From Pseudomonas gingeri (lineage in GTDB: Bacteria; Pseudomonadota; Gammaproteobacteria; Pseudomonadales; Pseudomonadaceae): a stretch of DNA of 64,000 nt. The translations under genes and the position numbers were made by a program. Positions 31,276 to 40,082 of this stretch are shown piece by piece; positions within the stretch are counted from its first letter, which is position 1, and every line of letters begins with the position of its first letter. The notes beneath the pieces were generated by a model. The model was not told where the DNA came from. It did not search any database and saw only the letters and a program-made list of their open reading frames with translations. Location: positions 496,001 through 560,000 of the forward strand of contig NZ_JACAPR010000010.1 in the NCBI RefSeq assembly GCF_013385635.1, read 5' to 3'.

Positions 31276-32562
31276 TCAGAACTTGTACGTCACCGAACCA
31301 CCAAAACCGCTGGCGCTGTTCTCGTACTTGGCGTCGTAGGTCAGGCCCAACGTGGGCTGGATGTCATGCACCTTGATCGGTTCTTCCTTGAGGTAGGAAT
31401 ACGCCACGTCGAAGGTCAGGTCATCCGTAGGACTCCAGCCTGCGCCCAGGCTGAATATCGTGCGGTCGCCCGTGGGAATACGCACCGAACGATCGGTGTT
31501 ATTGGTCGGCGTCTGGTCGATCGTGAAGCCGGTGCGCAACACCCACTGCTTGTTCAACTGATAGGACGCACCGATGGCGTGGGACCAGGTGTCATGCCAG
31601 TGCTGCTCTTCGGTAATCGAGTCCAGGCCGGCGAGCTGACCGACAGTGTCCGTCACACCGCTGTTGTTGACGGTGATCTTCTTCAACTGGCTCCAGCGGG
31701 TCCAGGTGCTGCCGACGTAGAGCGTCCAGTCGTCGGTGAGCTTGTGGGTGACGGAGAAATCCACCGACGAAGGCGTGGTCACGTCCAGCTTGGCGTCATA
31801 ACGCTGCGTGCCCTCACCGAACAGATCGGAAAGCGCGCCTGACGAGCTGGTCTTGCCGCTGAGGTGGTAGACCACCTGGGAGTGATAGGTCAGGCCCACG
31901 CGGGTGCTGTCGAGGGGTTGCACCAGGATACCGGCGTTGAAGCCGGTGGCGGTGTCGTCACCCTTGATCTTCACGTTCTGGGTGCCGAGCCCGAACGCCG
32001 GGACGCTGGAGTCCAGCTCGCCGCTGATCTTGTTGAAGGTCGGGCCGAAACCCACCGACACCACATCGTTGAAGGCATAGCTGACGGTCGGCTGGATCGT
32101 GACGACCTGGACCTTGCTCTTGTTGCCGAAACCGTTGCCCTGGAAACTGTGTTCATAGTCGGTCACCAGGCCGAACGGGGCGTAGATGCCCAGGCCGAAG
32201 GCCCAATGTTCGTCGATGGGTGTGACCAGATAGCCCATGGGGATGGCAATGCCCGGGACCATGTCGCCTTTGTTGGTGCCTGGGTTATCGGCGCCAAGGG
32301 ACGTGGAACTGGCGTTCTTGATATCACTCTTGGCGTCGATGTAGGTGACGCCGAGGCTGACTTCGTTGCGCTTGAGTCGCGACATGCCGGCAGGGTTGCC
32401 ATAGACGGTGCTGGCGTCGTCGGCGGAGGAGGATCGTCCGGCATCACCGGTGCCCATGGCGCTGACGCTTTCTTCGTCGAGGGCGAAACCACCCGCAAAA
32501 AGCTGGGTGGAGGCAAGGGTTACAGCAAGGCTGAGCGTGGTCTTGAGCAGTATTTTTTTCAT
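31276..32562 (-). CDS. FadL/OmpP1/TodX-family outer-membrane transporter
   Basis: 428 residues from ATG 32562 (GGAG eight bases upstream). Signal peptide MKKILLKTTLSLAVTLASTQ ending LFA-GG. The mature N-terminus GGFALDEESVSAMGTGDAGR is the FadL hatch, with the signature VYGNPAGMSRLKR (NPA motif) near residue 54-57. The remainder alternates beta strands typical of a 14-strand barrel and ends in SVTYKF with a C-terminal Phe. Members import long-chain fatty acids or other hydrophobic compounds (alkanes, aromatics) across the outer membrane. Single gene; a palindrome ATGAAA/TTTCAT sits 61-76 bp upstream and may be a regulator site. Confidence 0.92.
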   Translation of the reverse strand: MKKILLKTTLSLAVTLASTQLFAGGFALDEESVSAMGTGDAGRSSSADDASTVYGNPAGMSRLKRNEVSLGVTYIDAKSDIKNASSTSLGADNPGTNKGDMVPGIAIPMGYLVTPIDEHWAFGLGIYAPFGLVTDYEHSFQGNGFGNKSKVQVVTIQPTVSYAFNDVVSVGFGPTFNKISGELDSSVPAFGLGTQNVKIKGDDTATGFNAGILVQPLDSTRVGLTYHSQVVYHLSGKTSSSGALSDLFGEGTQRYDAKLDVTTPSSVDFSVTHKLTDDWTLYVGSTWTRWSQLKKITVNNSGVTDTVGQLAGLDSITEEQHWHDTWSHAIGASYQLNKQWVLRTGFTIDQTPTNNTDRSVRIPTGDRTIFSLGAGWSPTDDLTFDVAYSYLKEEPIKVHDIQPTLGLTYDAKYENSASGFGGSVTYKF

Positions 32563-32622
32563 TATTAGAACTCCGGTTTTGATCACCGGGGCGCAAGCTA
32601 GCAACAAAATTTTCACATGATT

Positions 32623-32638
32623 ATGAAACTAATTTCAT
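32623..32638. promoter_or_regulatory. operator-like palindrome upstream of the FadL-type gene
   Basis: ATGAAACTAATTTCAT: perfect 6-base arms with a 4-base centre, 61-76 bp before the start codon. It includes GAAAC-N-TTTC, loosely like the fatty-acid regulator PsrA half-sites (G/CAAAC...GTTTG/C), but the match is partial. Confidence 0.4.
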
Positions 32639-33088
32639 CTTTATCGCGGATTTTGTCCGACAATTTTACCGTTTTTTCCGGGGTTTGACGAAGTTGTCCA
32701 GTGGCGTCCAAAACAGACCCATGGGTTCTGTATCGACCCATGATCCGCCTTTTTCCCAACGCTGCGGGTTGGGCTCGGGAACGTGTCGGCAAGGTCGTGT
32801 CGATACCGATCCGGGCATCATGATGTTCAGGGTCAAAAGAGTCTGCGGGATGATCGTTGGTGGTGGGGTGAGAAACTCGGACTAGAGCCTTTCCAGTGTC
32901 TTGGAGGGTCAGCTGTCGAGAGGTGTTGTCACAAATGGAATCAGTTTACAGCTTGCATTTTCGAGTTTGTTTTAACTGGAAATTCGTAAAAAACAGGCCC
33001 ATCATTCGCCGCGCTGTCTACGCTCCAGGGGACCGCTGCGCGTCTGTGCGAAGACCGTGAACCACTCGCCTTTTTTCAGGAACTCATC
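32639..33088. other. intergenic region between the FadL-type gene and uppP
   Basis: 450 bp with no convincing gene; short plus-strand frames near 32685-32989 lack ribosome-binding sites and pseudomonad codon bias. It should hold the divergent promoters. AGGA at 33078-33081 is the ribosome-binding site for uppP. Confidence 0.45.
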
Positions 33089-33961
33089 TTGTCTAACGTC
33101 TGCTCCAGCGGCCTCGATATTGGCTTCGCTTCTCTGAATTATTTACAAATCGGCATTCTGGGTGTCATTCAAGGCATCACCGAATTGCTGCCGATTTCCT
33201 CCACCGCCCATATGCGTATCGTGCCGGCCGTGCTCGGTTGGCAGGATCCGGGCTCGGCGTTTTCCGCGGCCATGCAACTGGCGGCCCTGGCGGCCGTGGT
33301 CAGTTATTTCTGGCGTGATGTCCGGGACGTGGTCGGTGGCAGTATCGGTGCGATACGTCAGCGCGACTTTGATAGCCAGTGGTTCAAGCTGGCCGTGGCG
33401 ATCATCCTCGCGACCATTCCCATCGGGATTGCCGGACTGGCTTTGTCGTCGACGCTCAATGCCTGCGACTCACCCTTGCGCGGCCTGTCGGTGATCGGCA
33501 TTTCCTGCCTGGTGATGGCGGTATTGATGGCGGTGTCGGAGTTCAGTTGTCGGCATCAGCGGGTGGTTGGCCAGATGCGTCTGCGTGACGCCCTGATTGT
33601 CGGCATTGCCCAGATCGGCGCATTGATTCCGGGGGTGTCGCGTTCCGGCTCGACCCTGACCGCGGCCCTGTTCCTCAACTTCAAGCGTGAAGAGGCGGCG
33701 CGTTTCTCGTTCCTGCTCGGCCTGCCGGCGATTGCCCTGGCAGGATTGAAGGAGCTATGGGTGTTGCACCACGCGCAAATCCCGGTGGACGCCTGGACTC
33801 ATCTGCTGTTCGGCCTGGTAGTGGCTAGCGTCTCGGCCTTCGCGGCGATCTGGGGTCTGATGCGTTTCCTCGAACGTTTCTCGACCTGGCCGTTCGTGGC
33901 CTACCGCGCCATCCTGGGGATCTTCCTGCTCGTCTCGGTGCATACCGGTTTCCTGTCCTGA
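33089..33961 (+). CDS. uppP: undecaprenyl-diphosphatase (UppP/BacA family)
   Basis: 290 residues from TTG 33089 (AGGA seven bases upstream). Integral membrane phosphatase that recycles undecaprenyl pyrophosphate to the monophosphate for peptidoglycan and other envelope polymers. Signatures: IQGITELLPISSTAHM (residues 28-43, containing the E/QxxxE-like and PISSSAH motifs) and GVSRSGSTLTAALFLNFKRE (residues 188-207, the catalytic GxSRSG). About eight membrane segments. Pseudomonads usually carry more than one uppP; this one, with a short Cys-containing N-terminal extension, may be an accessory copy. Not in an operon. Confidence 0.9.
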   Translation: MSNVCSSGLDIGFASLNYLQIGILGVIQGITELLPISSTAHMRIVPAVLGWQDPGSAFSAAMQLAALAAVVSYFWRDVRDVVGGSIGAIRQRDFDSQWFKLAVAIILATIPIGIAGLALSSTLNACDSPLRGLSVIGISCLVMAVLMAVSEFSCRHQRVVGQMRLRDALIVGIAQIGALIPGVSRSGSTLTAALFLNFKREEAARFSFLLGLPAIALAGLKELWVLHHAQIPVDAWTHLLFGLVVASVSAFAAIWGLMRFLERFSTWPFVAYRAILGIFLLVSVHTGFLS

Positions 33962-34036
33962 TCCCAGTGTTGAGGACGCCACTTTCGGATCGCGCTTCGG
34001 CACGTGCTTCCCGTTTTGCACGACCTGTTTTGCGGG

Positions 34037-34065
34037 CAAAAAAAAGCCCGCATGCGGGCGGGCTT
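34037..34065 (-). terminator. terminator of the LprI-like gene
   Basis: Stem AAGCCCGC / GCGGGCTT with a 6-base loop; read on the minus strand it is followed by a run of nine T. It ends transcription from the gene at 34510 and lies ~110 bp past its stop. Confidence 0.8.
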
Positions 34066-34174
34066 AAATGGGAGGTTCACCAAAGGAGCAGGAACAAATA
34101 TAAACAGCCGGCTGCCTTGGCACAGTGAAAGAAGTTTTATCTGAGCGGGCCTGAAAGCCACGTCTCACAAGGGC

Positions 34175-34510
34175 TCAGAGCGGTTTTTCAATGCGCTCGT
34201 AACGCGCTTTCAACTGCATCAGGCGCTTCTCGTATTCACGCGTGAGGCAGTCGTTGTCGCTGCCGCAGGCGTTGCGATCCTTGAGCCAGGCAACCTGCTC
34301 ATCCTGCATGGTACCCCGGTTTCCCATGGCGAACAGGCCGCGCAGCAAGCGGTAGGTGGTGGCCATTTCGACGTCGAGGTCGTTCAGTTGGCGGTCGGTG
34401 CAAATGGCCATTTCCGCGGGTTGCTTGGCCTTGCCGCAATCGAAGCTGGCGGCCTGGGCGGTGCCCAGGAACAGGGGCAGCGCAGCCAGTACCCATAAAG
34501 ATTTTTTCAT
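34175..34510 (-). CDS. LprI-like (DUF1311) secreted protein, possible lysozyme inhibitor
   Basis: 111 residues. Signal peptide MKKSLWVLAALPLFLGTAQA, then a mature part with the DUF1311 pattern: ASFDCGKAKQPAEMAICTDR, LNDLDVEMATTYRLLRG, and QVAWLKDRNACGSDNDCLTR, ending in a helical basic tail. The four conserved Cys (SFDC, AIC, NAC, NDC) should form two disulfides in the periplasm. The family includes the N-terminal domain of the mycobacterial lysozyme inhibitor LprI; the role in Pseudomonas is unproven. Single gene. Confidence 0.85.
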   Translation of the reverse strand: MKKSLWVLAALPLFLGTAQAASFDCGKAKQPAEMAICTDRQLNDLDVEMATTYRLLRGLFAMGNRGTMQDEQVAWLKDRNACGSDNDCLTREYEKRLMQLKARYERIEKPL

Positions 34511-34593
34511 GCTCGTCTTCAGCGCTCGGTTTTGCCTTGATTCCAGTCAGACCGGCCTGGGCGCAATTGGTTTTACCGCCGCTCTCTGTTGAT

Positions 34594-35085
34594 GATCGTT
34601 CCCACGCGGAGCGTGGGAACGATCAGATACCTGTGGGAGCCGGCTTGCCGGCGATAGCGTCCGCAAGATCGATGCAAGATTCACTGCCCTCATCGCCGGC
34701 AAGCCGGCTCCCACGGTGCTGCGTCAGTCACATATTTTGCGTTCATGATCGTTCCCACGCTCCAGCGTGGGAATGCAGCCGGTGATGCTCTGCGTCACAG
34801 AAGCGGACGCGGAGCGTCCCTAGCGGCGTTGCCACGCGGAGCGTGGGAACGATCAGATACCTGTGGGAGCCGGCTTGCCGGCGATAGCGTCCGCAAGATC
34901 GATGCAAGATTCACTGCCCTCATCGCCGGCAAGCCGGCTCCCACGGTGCTGCGTCAGTCACATATTTTGCGTTCATGATCGTTCCCACGTTCCAGCGTGG
35001 GAATGCAGCCGGTGACGCTCTGCGTCACAGAAGCGGACGCGGAGCGTCCATAGAGGCATTCCCACGCAGAGCGTGGGAACGATCA
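34594..35085. repeat. tandem 230-bp duplication made of two REP families
   Basis: Copy 1 is 34626-34855 and copy 2 is 34856-35085, in direct tandem and of equal length, differing at about nine positions, mostly in the last 40 bases. Each copy contains an inverted REP pair (GTGGGAGCCGGCTTGCCGGC and its complement ~75 bp later) followed by a second element with the arms GATCGTTCCCACGC / GCGTGGGAACGATC. A stand-alone perfect hairpin of the latter type (34594-34624, 14-bp arms, 3-base loop) precedes copy 1. Confidence 0.92.
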
Positions 35086-35097
35086 GCCAGGGCGGTT

Positions 35098-35691
35098 TCA
35101 GTTGCGCAGTAGTCGTGCTTGCAGGTGCTGGCGCACCTCAGGCCATTCATCGTCGATGATACTGAAGCGTACCGAGTTGCGTTTGCGTCCGTCGGGCATG
35201 ATCCGTTCGTTGCGCACAATCCCTTCCTGCCTGGCGCCCAGGCGCAGGATCGCCGCCCGTGAACGGGCGTTGATCTCATCGGTGGTGAACTGTACGCGCA
35301 CGCACTCCAGGTCCTCGAAGGCATGGCGCAGCATCAGGTACTTGGTTTCGGTATTGACGAAGCTTTTCTGCCAGCCGGCCGAGATCCAGGTGCTGCCGAT
35401 TTCCAGCTTGCGATAGGTGCGATCGATCTTCCAGAAACGGGTCGAGCCGATGACGTCGCCAGAGGCCTTGAGCACGATGACAAACGGCATCACCGTGCCG
35501 GCTTCGCGGCCGTTGAGGGCGGCGCGGATGTACTGTTCGACGGTGGCGTGCGAAGGCACCACGGTGAAGGGTAAATTCCACAGCTCGCCGTCCTGGGCGG
35601 CCCGGACCAGGGCATCGGCATCATCGAACTGGAGCGGGCGCAGCAGCAGGCGCTGCCCTTCGAGGGCGCGGGTAAGCAGGAGATTTTTCAA
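35098..35691 (-). CDS. GNAT-family N-acetyltransferase (RimJ/RimL-like)
   Basis: 197 residues from TTG 35691, which begins LKNLLLTRALEGQRLLLRPL; no ATG lies near the family N-terminus and the ribosome-binding site is weak, so the start is uncertain. Acetyltransferase_3 pattern: LRPLQFDDADALVRAAQDGE, then FVIVLKASGDVIGSTRFWKI (acetyl-CoA strand beta4) and WISAGWQKSFVNTETKYLML with the helix that binds CoA; LGARQEGIVRNERIMPDGRK near the end is typical of the RimJ/RimL branch that acetylates protein N-termini or small amines. Single gene between the REP block and the defence gene. Confidence 0.88.
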   Translation of the reverse strand: MKNLLLTRALEGQRLLLRPLQFDDADALVRAAQDGELWNLPFTVVPSHATVEQYIRAALNGREAGTVMPFVIVLKASGDVIGSTRFWKIDRTYRKLEIGSTWISAGWQKSFVNTETKYLMLRHAFEDLECVRVQFTTDEINARSRAAILRLGARQEGIVRNERIMPDGRKRNSVRFSIIDDEWPEVRQHLQARLLRN

Positions 35692-35839
35692 GGCGTGGGC
35701 TCGCGGGGGGCGGTTCTCCCTCGTATTACAGTGAGCGTGGCGCGGCTTGGCAAGGACCACTTGTGTTGAAAATGCAGGTGCCAATGTCGGCGGCACCTGC
35801 GTGCTAAACGAATGCGATGTCGAAGTGGGGTGAGCCAGG

Positions 35840-37504
35840 TCAGTCGCCCCATTCTTGCTGGATAAAGGCGAGAATTTCCTTGCTCCTTTTTTCGATAGCT
35901 TTTTTGTCCCACTTTGGCTGGTTGGTCAATTGTGAGCCGACCAGTGCAGTGCCCTTCAGGCCGCAACTCAAATAGGTCGCTGCTTTTTCCTGAGGGGGAA
36001 TGTCCTTCAAGGAGGAGTTAACGTTTGGAGGAAGCATGCAGAGGTTGCCCAGATGGTGGGTATGAGATGATCCACTGCTTTGAGGTAATATATGTTCGAT
36101 AGAGTTTGAAGGGTCTTGTGTCCAGATTTTGTTCCACTGCCCTGTATTGAGTCGTTCGCCCGCTTCCTTGGATAGATGCTCGTCGTAGCGGAAGAGTACA
36201 TACCTTAGCTGCTCGGTCCAACCGTTATAGCAGTTTGTGTGGTCGAAATTTTTCAACGCACTTTTGATGCTGTAATCTGAGGATAGATATTGCAAGTTAT
36301 GATTGATATCTTCAGCTGAGAGCTTTTCGTTGATAATGTCGTAGCCTAGGCGTACATATTCTCCGACCTTGTGGCGAGTGTCTGCGCCGCCAAGCTCAAA
36401 AATCCGGAATGTCGATTTTTCCCAGCTATTGAGAAGCAGTTGTGTAGTCTTTTTGTCAAATGCTCTCAGAATGATGGAGACTGCAACAAATCGAGCGTGG
36501 GAGATTCGAGTTACCGCCTTTATTCTTACGTTCTGATGGAGGTGCTGGACAGCTTGAACCACATTCTCCAAATGCTTACCAACGGCCATTATGTTCTTCA
36601 GGTCCGTACCGGCCGCTTGGGTCAATTGGTTCGTTGCATCTTCTTCACTGACGATTCGATTGGGTTGTATGTCCATGAGAAGTGTACCGGCGAACCTGAG
36701 TGCCTCATCGCCCAAATTTGCACCTTGGCCGAGTACGCGGTAAATGGTTTGCCACTTTACCTGCATCTCATGTGCGGCATCTTTTCTTGTTCCGTCTTCA
36801 ACATGTTCAAAAATCAACGCCATTAATTGGCTTTTCAGCTTGTCGATCCATTTTACATCAAGTCCTCTGCTGTTGAGAACTTCAAAAACTCGATAGACCG
36901 TCGCTTCATCTGCAATTTCATGATAAATGAGGGAGAGCTTGTTTTTTAATGTGCTGATGAGGTCGGGCAGGCCATGCTTGCTTTCCCAGGATTTAACAAA
37001 ACTCTCGCACTCGTCGGCTGCAGATATCAGATTGTTGTCAAATATGGTTTTTGAGTTTTTTCGATCTGTTTCTCCCGTTCTGATGTAGTTCGAGAATATA
37101 TTGCTGCTGTCATGGTTGGTCTGCAAAAGAACAAGTGAGTGTTCATCCGACTTTATCAAAAGCTCGTTTATTTCGCGCTTTGCTTTCGAGTCAATTTTGC
37201 TGTCGACCTTGAGGTTCTTTTCTATCGCTTTTAGCAGAATTATTATGGTTGTAATGCGTTGTTGACCATCTACAAGTTCGACGTCGCGGAACTCATCCGT
37301 TCCAATGGTACGGGTTTCCCGCGCCAGTGCCACTACGGTCGCCATGAAGTGCTCGCGTTGGGACTGAAATGCTTCCTTGATATCGTGAAACAGGTCGGCT
37401 CGTTGTTTTTTGGTCCATGAATAGGCTCGTTGATATTCAGGAATTCTAAAAATGCGGCTGTCGAGTAGTGCCGAGACCTTAAGGTGCATGGGATTCAGTT
37501 GCAT
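35840..37504 (-). CDS. DUF262-DUF1524 fusion, GmrSD/BrxU-type modification-dependent nuclease
   Basis: 554 residues. N-terminal DUF262 (GmrS-like): FRIPEYQRAYSWTKKQ at residues 19-34 and the nucleotide-binding DGQQR at 79-83. The middle is helical. C-terminal DUF1524 (GmrD-like, His-Me finger): SIEHILPQ near 468-475, HHLGNLCML near 482-491, then an Asn-containing NVNSSLKD, the H...N nuclease arrangement. Single-chain fusions of this kind cleave phage DNA carrying modified cytosines (type IV restriction) or act in BREX/Ssp contexts. No methyltransferase or partner is adjacent. GC content is clearly lower than the flanks, which suggests horizontal gain. GGGAAG precedes the ATG. Confidence 0.88.
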   Translation of the reverse strand: MQLNPMHLKVSALLDSRIFRIPEYQRAYSWTKKQRADLFHDIKEAFQSQREHFMATVVALARETRTIGTDEFRDVELVDGQQRITTIIILLKAIEKNLKVDSKIDSKAKREINELLIKSDEHSLVLLQTNHDSSNIFSNYIRTGETDRKNSKTIFDNNLISAADECESFVKSWESKHGLPDLISTLKNKLSLIYHEIADEATVYRVFEVLNSRGLDVKWIDKLKSQLMALIFEHVEDGTRKDAAHEMQVKWQTIYRVLGQGANLGDEALRFAGTLLMDIQPNRIVSEEDATNQLTQAAGTDLKNIMAVGKHLENVVQAVQHLHQNVRIKAVTRISHARFVAVSIILRAFDKKTTQLLLNSWEKSTFRIFELGGADTRHKVGEYVRLGYDIINEKLSAEDINHNLQYLSSDYSIKSALKNFDHTNCYNGWTEQLRYVLFRYDEHLSKEAGERLNTGQWNKIWTQDPSNSIEHILPQSSGSSHTHHLGNLCMLPPNVNSSLKDIPPQEKAATYLSCGLKGTALVGSQLTNQPKWDKKAIEKRSKEILAFIQQEWGD

Positions 37505-37628
37505 TTATACTTCCCTGTGTTCGAGGAGATGTCGAAAGGCCATTATTTGGGCCTGGCACTTTACCACTGCCGATATTCGGCCTCCACCTCGATAACAGGT
37601 GGTGTGTGGCCCTCTTGCTCACAATGGG

Positions 37629-38108
37629 TCAGGCCTGGCTGATATCCAGCAATTGCGGCTTGGCAATCGCCAGGTAGTCGCGGGTGGCGAGGACCATGGA
37701 GGCGTCCAGGCGACCGGCATTGAAGGCGATTTCGTCATAACGGCGGGTCAGGGCCGGGTCGACGATCAGTTGGATCCGCTCATCGAAGACGAACGGCGCA
37801 ATCGCCCCGATCCGGCAACCGGTGAGTTCCATGGCGGTTTCGGCCTTGACCAGTTCGGCCTTTTTCCCACCGAGGGCGGCACCGAGCTTTTTCATGTCGA
37901 GCTTCTGGTCACCCGGCAGGATGGCCAGGGCATAAGGTCCGGCCTGGCCCTTGAGGGTGCAGAGCATGGCCTTGGCGCCCTGGCCCGGTTCGGTGCCGCG
38001 GATCTCCGCAACCCGCGCCGACTGGCCTTCGGCATCGTGCATCAGCACGCGGTAGGTGGCGGCATGGGCGTCCAGCAGGCTGACCAGTTGATCGAAGACC
38101 GGGTGCAT
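37629..38108 (-). CDS. YbaK/EbsC-family aminoacyl-tRNA deacylase
   Basis: 159 residues forming a single YbaK domain: MHDAEGQSARVAEIRGTEPG, AKAMLCTLKGQAGPYALAIL (with the conserved Lys), LDMKKLGAALGGKKAELVKA and CRIGAIAPFVFDERIQLIVD (G-x-V/I-x-P-F motif). Hydrolyses mischarged aminoacyl-tRNA in trans, for example Cys- or Ala-tRNA(Pro). Third gene of a minus-strand unit after a TauD-type oxygenase and a TSUP exporter with gaps of 4 and 10 bp. Association with an amino-acid oxygenase suggests it may guard translation against a hydroxylated or non-protein amino acid. Confidence 0.88.
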   Translation of the reverse strand: MHPVFDQLVSLLDAHAATYRVLMHDAEGQSARVAEIRGTEPGQGAKAMLCTLKGQAGPYALAILPGDQKLDMKKLGAALGGKKAELVKAETAMELTGCRIGAIAPFVFDERIQLIVDPALTRRYDEIAFNAGRLDASMVLATRDYLAIAKPQLLDISQA

Positions 38109-38118
38109 GGGGTATTCC

Positions 38119-38883
38119 TCAGATTGGCGTGATCAGGTCGTAGGAGAGTTTGCTGATCAGGATGACCAGCAGCACCAGGAACAGCGCGCGGACAAAGGGC
38201 ACGCCCTTGTGCACCGCCAGCCAGGTGCCGGTCAGGGCGCCGAGGATATTGAACAGCGCCATGGGAATCGCCACCAGGTACAGCACGTTGCCGGTGGGGA
38301 TGAAGAACACCAGTGCGGCGATGTTGGTCGCGATGTTCACCAGTTTCGCCGAGGCCGAGGCATGCAGGAAGTCGAAGGCGAAACAGCGGATGAACAGGAA
38401 GATCAGGAAGCTGCCGGTGCCGGGGCCGAACAGACCGTCATAGAAGCCGATGGCGCCACCGATCAGGACCGCCAGCAGCTTCTCCCGGGTGCCGATACGC
38501 ATCGGCTTGTGCAGTGCGCCGAAGTCCTTTTTCCAGAAGGTGTAGAGCGCCATCAGGACGATCAGCACCAGCACCGCCGGACGGATCACCGACTGCGGTA
38601 CCGCCGAGACCGTCGCCGCGCCGCAGAATGCCATGACAAAGGCCGCGCAGGCCGCGGGAACCACCAGGCCCCAGTCGATCACCACCTTGCGTACGAATGA
38701 GCGCGCCGCGAAGGTCGTGCCACAAGCCGCGGCGACCTTGTTGGTCCCCAGCAGCGCGGCCGGCGAGGCCGTGGGCAGCACGTTGAACAACGCGGGGATC
38801 TGGATCAGTCCGCCACCGCCGACCGCCGCATCGATAAGACCGGCGCAGAAGGCGAAGACGCAAAGAATGACGATATCGACCAT
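38119..38883 (-). CDS. TSUP (TauE/SafE) family membrane transporter
   Basis: 254 residues, seven to eight membrane segments. The two family repeats are visible: AFCAGLIDAAVGGGGLIQIP near residues 10-29 and LIGGAIGFYDGLFGPGTGSF near 137-156, with GTNKVAAACGTTFAARSF and AKLVNIATNIAALVFF after each. TSUP proteins move sulfonates, sulfite or other small organic anions, often outward. Start ATG 38883 lies 5 bp past the stop of the oxygenase gene, so the two are co-transcribed; the YbaK gene follows. The substrate is unknown; export of a product or import of the oxygenase substrate would both fit. Confidence 0.88.
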   Translation of the reverse strand: MVDIVILCVFAFCAGLIDAAVGGGGLIQIPALFNVLPTASPAALLGTNKVAAACGTTFAARSFVRKVVIDWGLVVPAACAAFVMAFCGAATVSAVPQSVIRPAVLVLIVLMALYTFWKKDFGALHKPMRIGTREKLLAVLIGGAIGFYDGLFGPGTGSFLIFLFIRCFAFDFLHASASAKLVNIATNIAALVFFIPTGNVLYLVAIPMALFNILGALTGTWLAVHKGVPFVRALFLVLLVILISKLSYDLITPI

Positions 38884-38887
38884 GAAA

Positions 38888-39973
38888 TCAGGCTCTGACA
38901 ATAAAGGGTTGGCTCGGGTCCAGTGGCACCACGCGGGCCGGATCGTCGACCCCGAACACCCGGATCATCCAGCGGTCGCGACCGTCATAGCGCGGGGCGA
39001 AACCGTCCCGGGCGTGCAAGGTCTGCTGATTCTTGAAGATCAGCATGTCGCCGGGCTGGAGCAGGATGTGGCGGGTGACATCGGGGTGATTGGCGGCCGC
39101 CTCGAACAGTTGCAGGGCAACATCCGCATTGGCGGTGGTAGCGGTGACGCTGGCTTTGTTGTAGCGGCAGTGCAGGCCGCCGGATTCGCTTTTGTACAGT
39201 AGCGGGACGCTGTCCAGCACATTGCCCTGCTTGCCGAACGAGTCCGGCCGGCGAATGGCAAAGTTCGGTTGCCGCAGTTCCTGCTCGACAAAGTCGGGCA
39301 GGCTGTCCAGTACGTCGTGGATGGCGACGATGCGCGTGGGCACATCCAGCTCGCAACGCAGGCCGGTCAGGCTCAGGTACTCGGGACAGGCCGACAGCCC
39401 GGTGACCGGTTCGCAGGTCAGCGGCAGGTGCGGATTGTCGACATGCATGCCCAGGCCCAGGCGCGAGCCGAAGGAACTGGTGGTGGTTTCGTGTTCCTGC
39501 TTGGGCGAGACATGCCGGAAGACCGTGGTATCACTTTCGCCCTCGTAACCCACCGGGCGGGTTTCCAGCGTCGCCAGCACCGACAGGATCGCGCCGGCCA
39601 GCACCGGCACCTGTTCGATACCGGGTTCGGCGTCGTAGGGCGTGGCCGGCAATCCCGGATCGACCGGCAGGCCACGGACAATCAGAGCTACATCGGCGGA
39701 CTGCGGGAACGCGTGCAGTACCTGGCGTTTTTCCGCCCCCAGCACACGCTCCAGCAGCCGGGCAAGGGCCGGCATCTGTGCTATACCCGAAGCACTGTCA
39801 GTGATCGCGAAATGCGTAAGTGCGTCATTCAACTGCTGATGCTCGGCAAACGAAATGTGAATTTCGGGCAGGGCCGACAACGCCGGTGCCGACGGTTTCG
39901 GGGCCAGCCATTGCGGGTTTTCTTCACTGATCCGCGAGGCTGATTTCCTGACTGTTTCATCCAGCTTTGACAC
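38888..39973 (-). CDS. TauD/TfdA-fold Fe(II)/2-oxoglutarate oxygenase (clavaminate-synthase-like)
   Basis: 361 residues. The facial triad HxD...H is His177-Val-Asp179 (GMHVDNPHLPL) and His320 (QQTLHARDGF), with Arg334/Arg338 (GRDRWMIRVFG) for 2-oxoglutarate. The length and the pattern LGMHVDNPHLPLTCEPVTGL and ECVQ-like lid region place it with the clavaminate synthase-like group that includes VioC, AsnO and the lysine hydroxylases, which hydroxylate free amino acids or peptidyl carrier-bound ones. No NRPS is in view. First gene of the operon with the TSUP and YbaK genes; a LysR gene diverges 109 bp upstream and probably regulates it. Confidence 0.85.
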   Translation of the reverse strand: MSKLDETVRKSASRISEENPQWLAPKPSAPALSALPEIHISFAEHQQLNDALTHFAITDSASGIAQMPALARLLERVLGAEKRQVLHAFPQSADVALIVRGLPVDPGLPATPYDAEPGIEQVPVLAGAILSVLATLETRPVGYEGESDTTVFRHVSPKQEHETTTSSFGSRLGLGMHVDNPHLPLTCEPVTGLSACPEYLSLTGLRCELDVPTRIVAIHDVLDSLPDFVEQELRQPNFAIRRPDSFGKQGNVLDSVPLLYKSESGGLHCRYNKASVTATTANADVALQLFEAAANHPDVTRHILLQPGDMLIFKNQQTLHARDGFAPRYDGRDRWMIRVFGVDDPARVVPLDPSQPFIVRA

Positions 39974-40082
39974 GTCCTATGCTCCTGTATGCCTACGTCC
40001 CTGTGGGTTAAGCGCGCAGGCTAACGGAAGGGGCGTTTTTGTGTTGCAATGCCACGTTGTGAAAAGTGCAACGGGGTGGGGC

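Noticed and set aside
32685..32989. Short plus-strand frames upstream of uppP
   Set aside because: No ribosome-binding site, no codon bias, no pattern; treated as intergenic.
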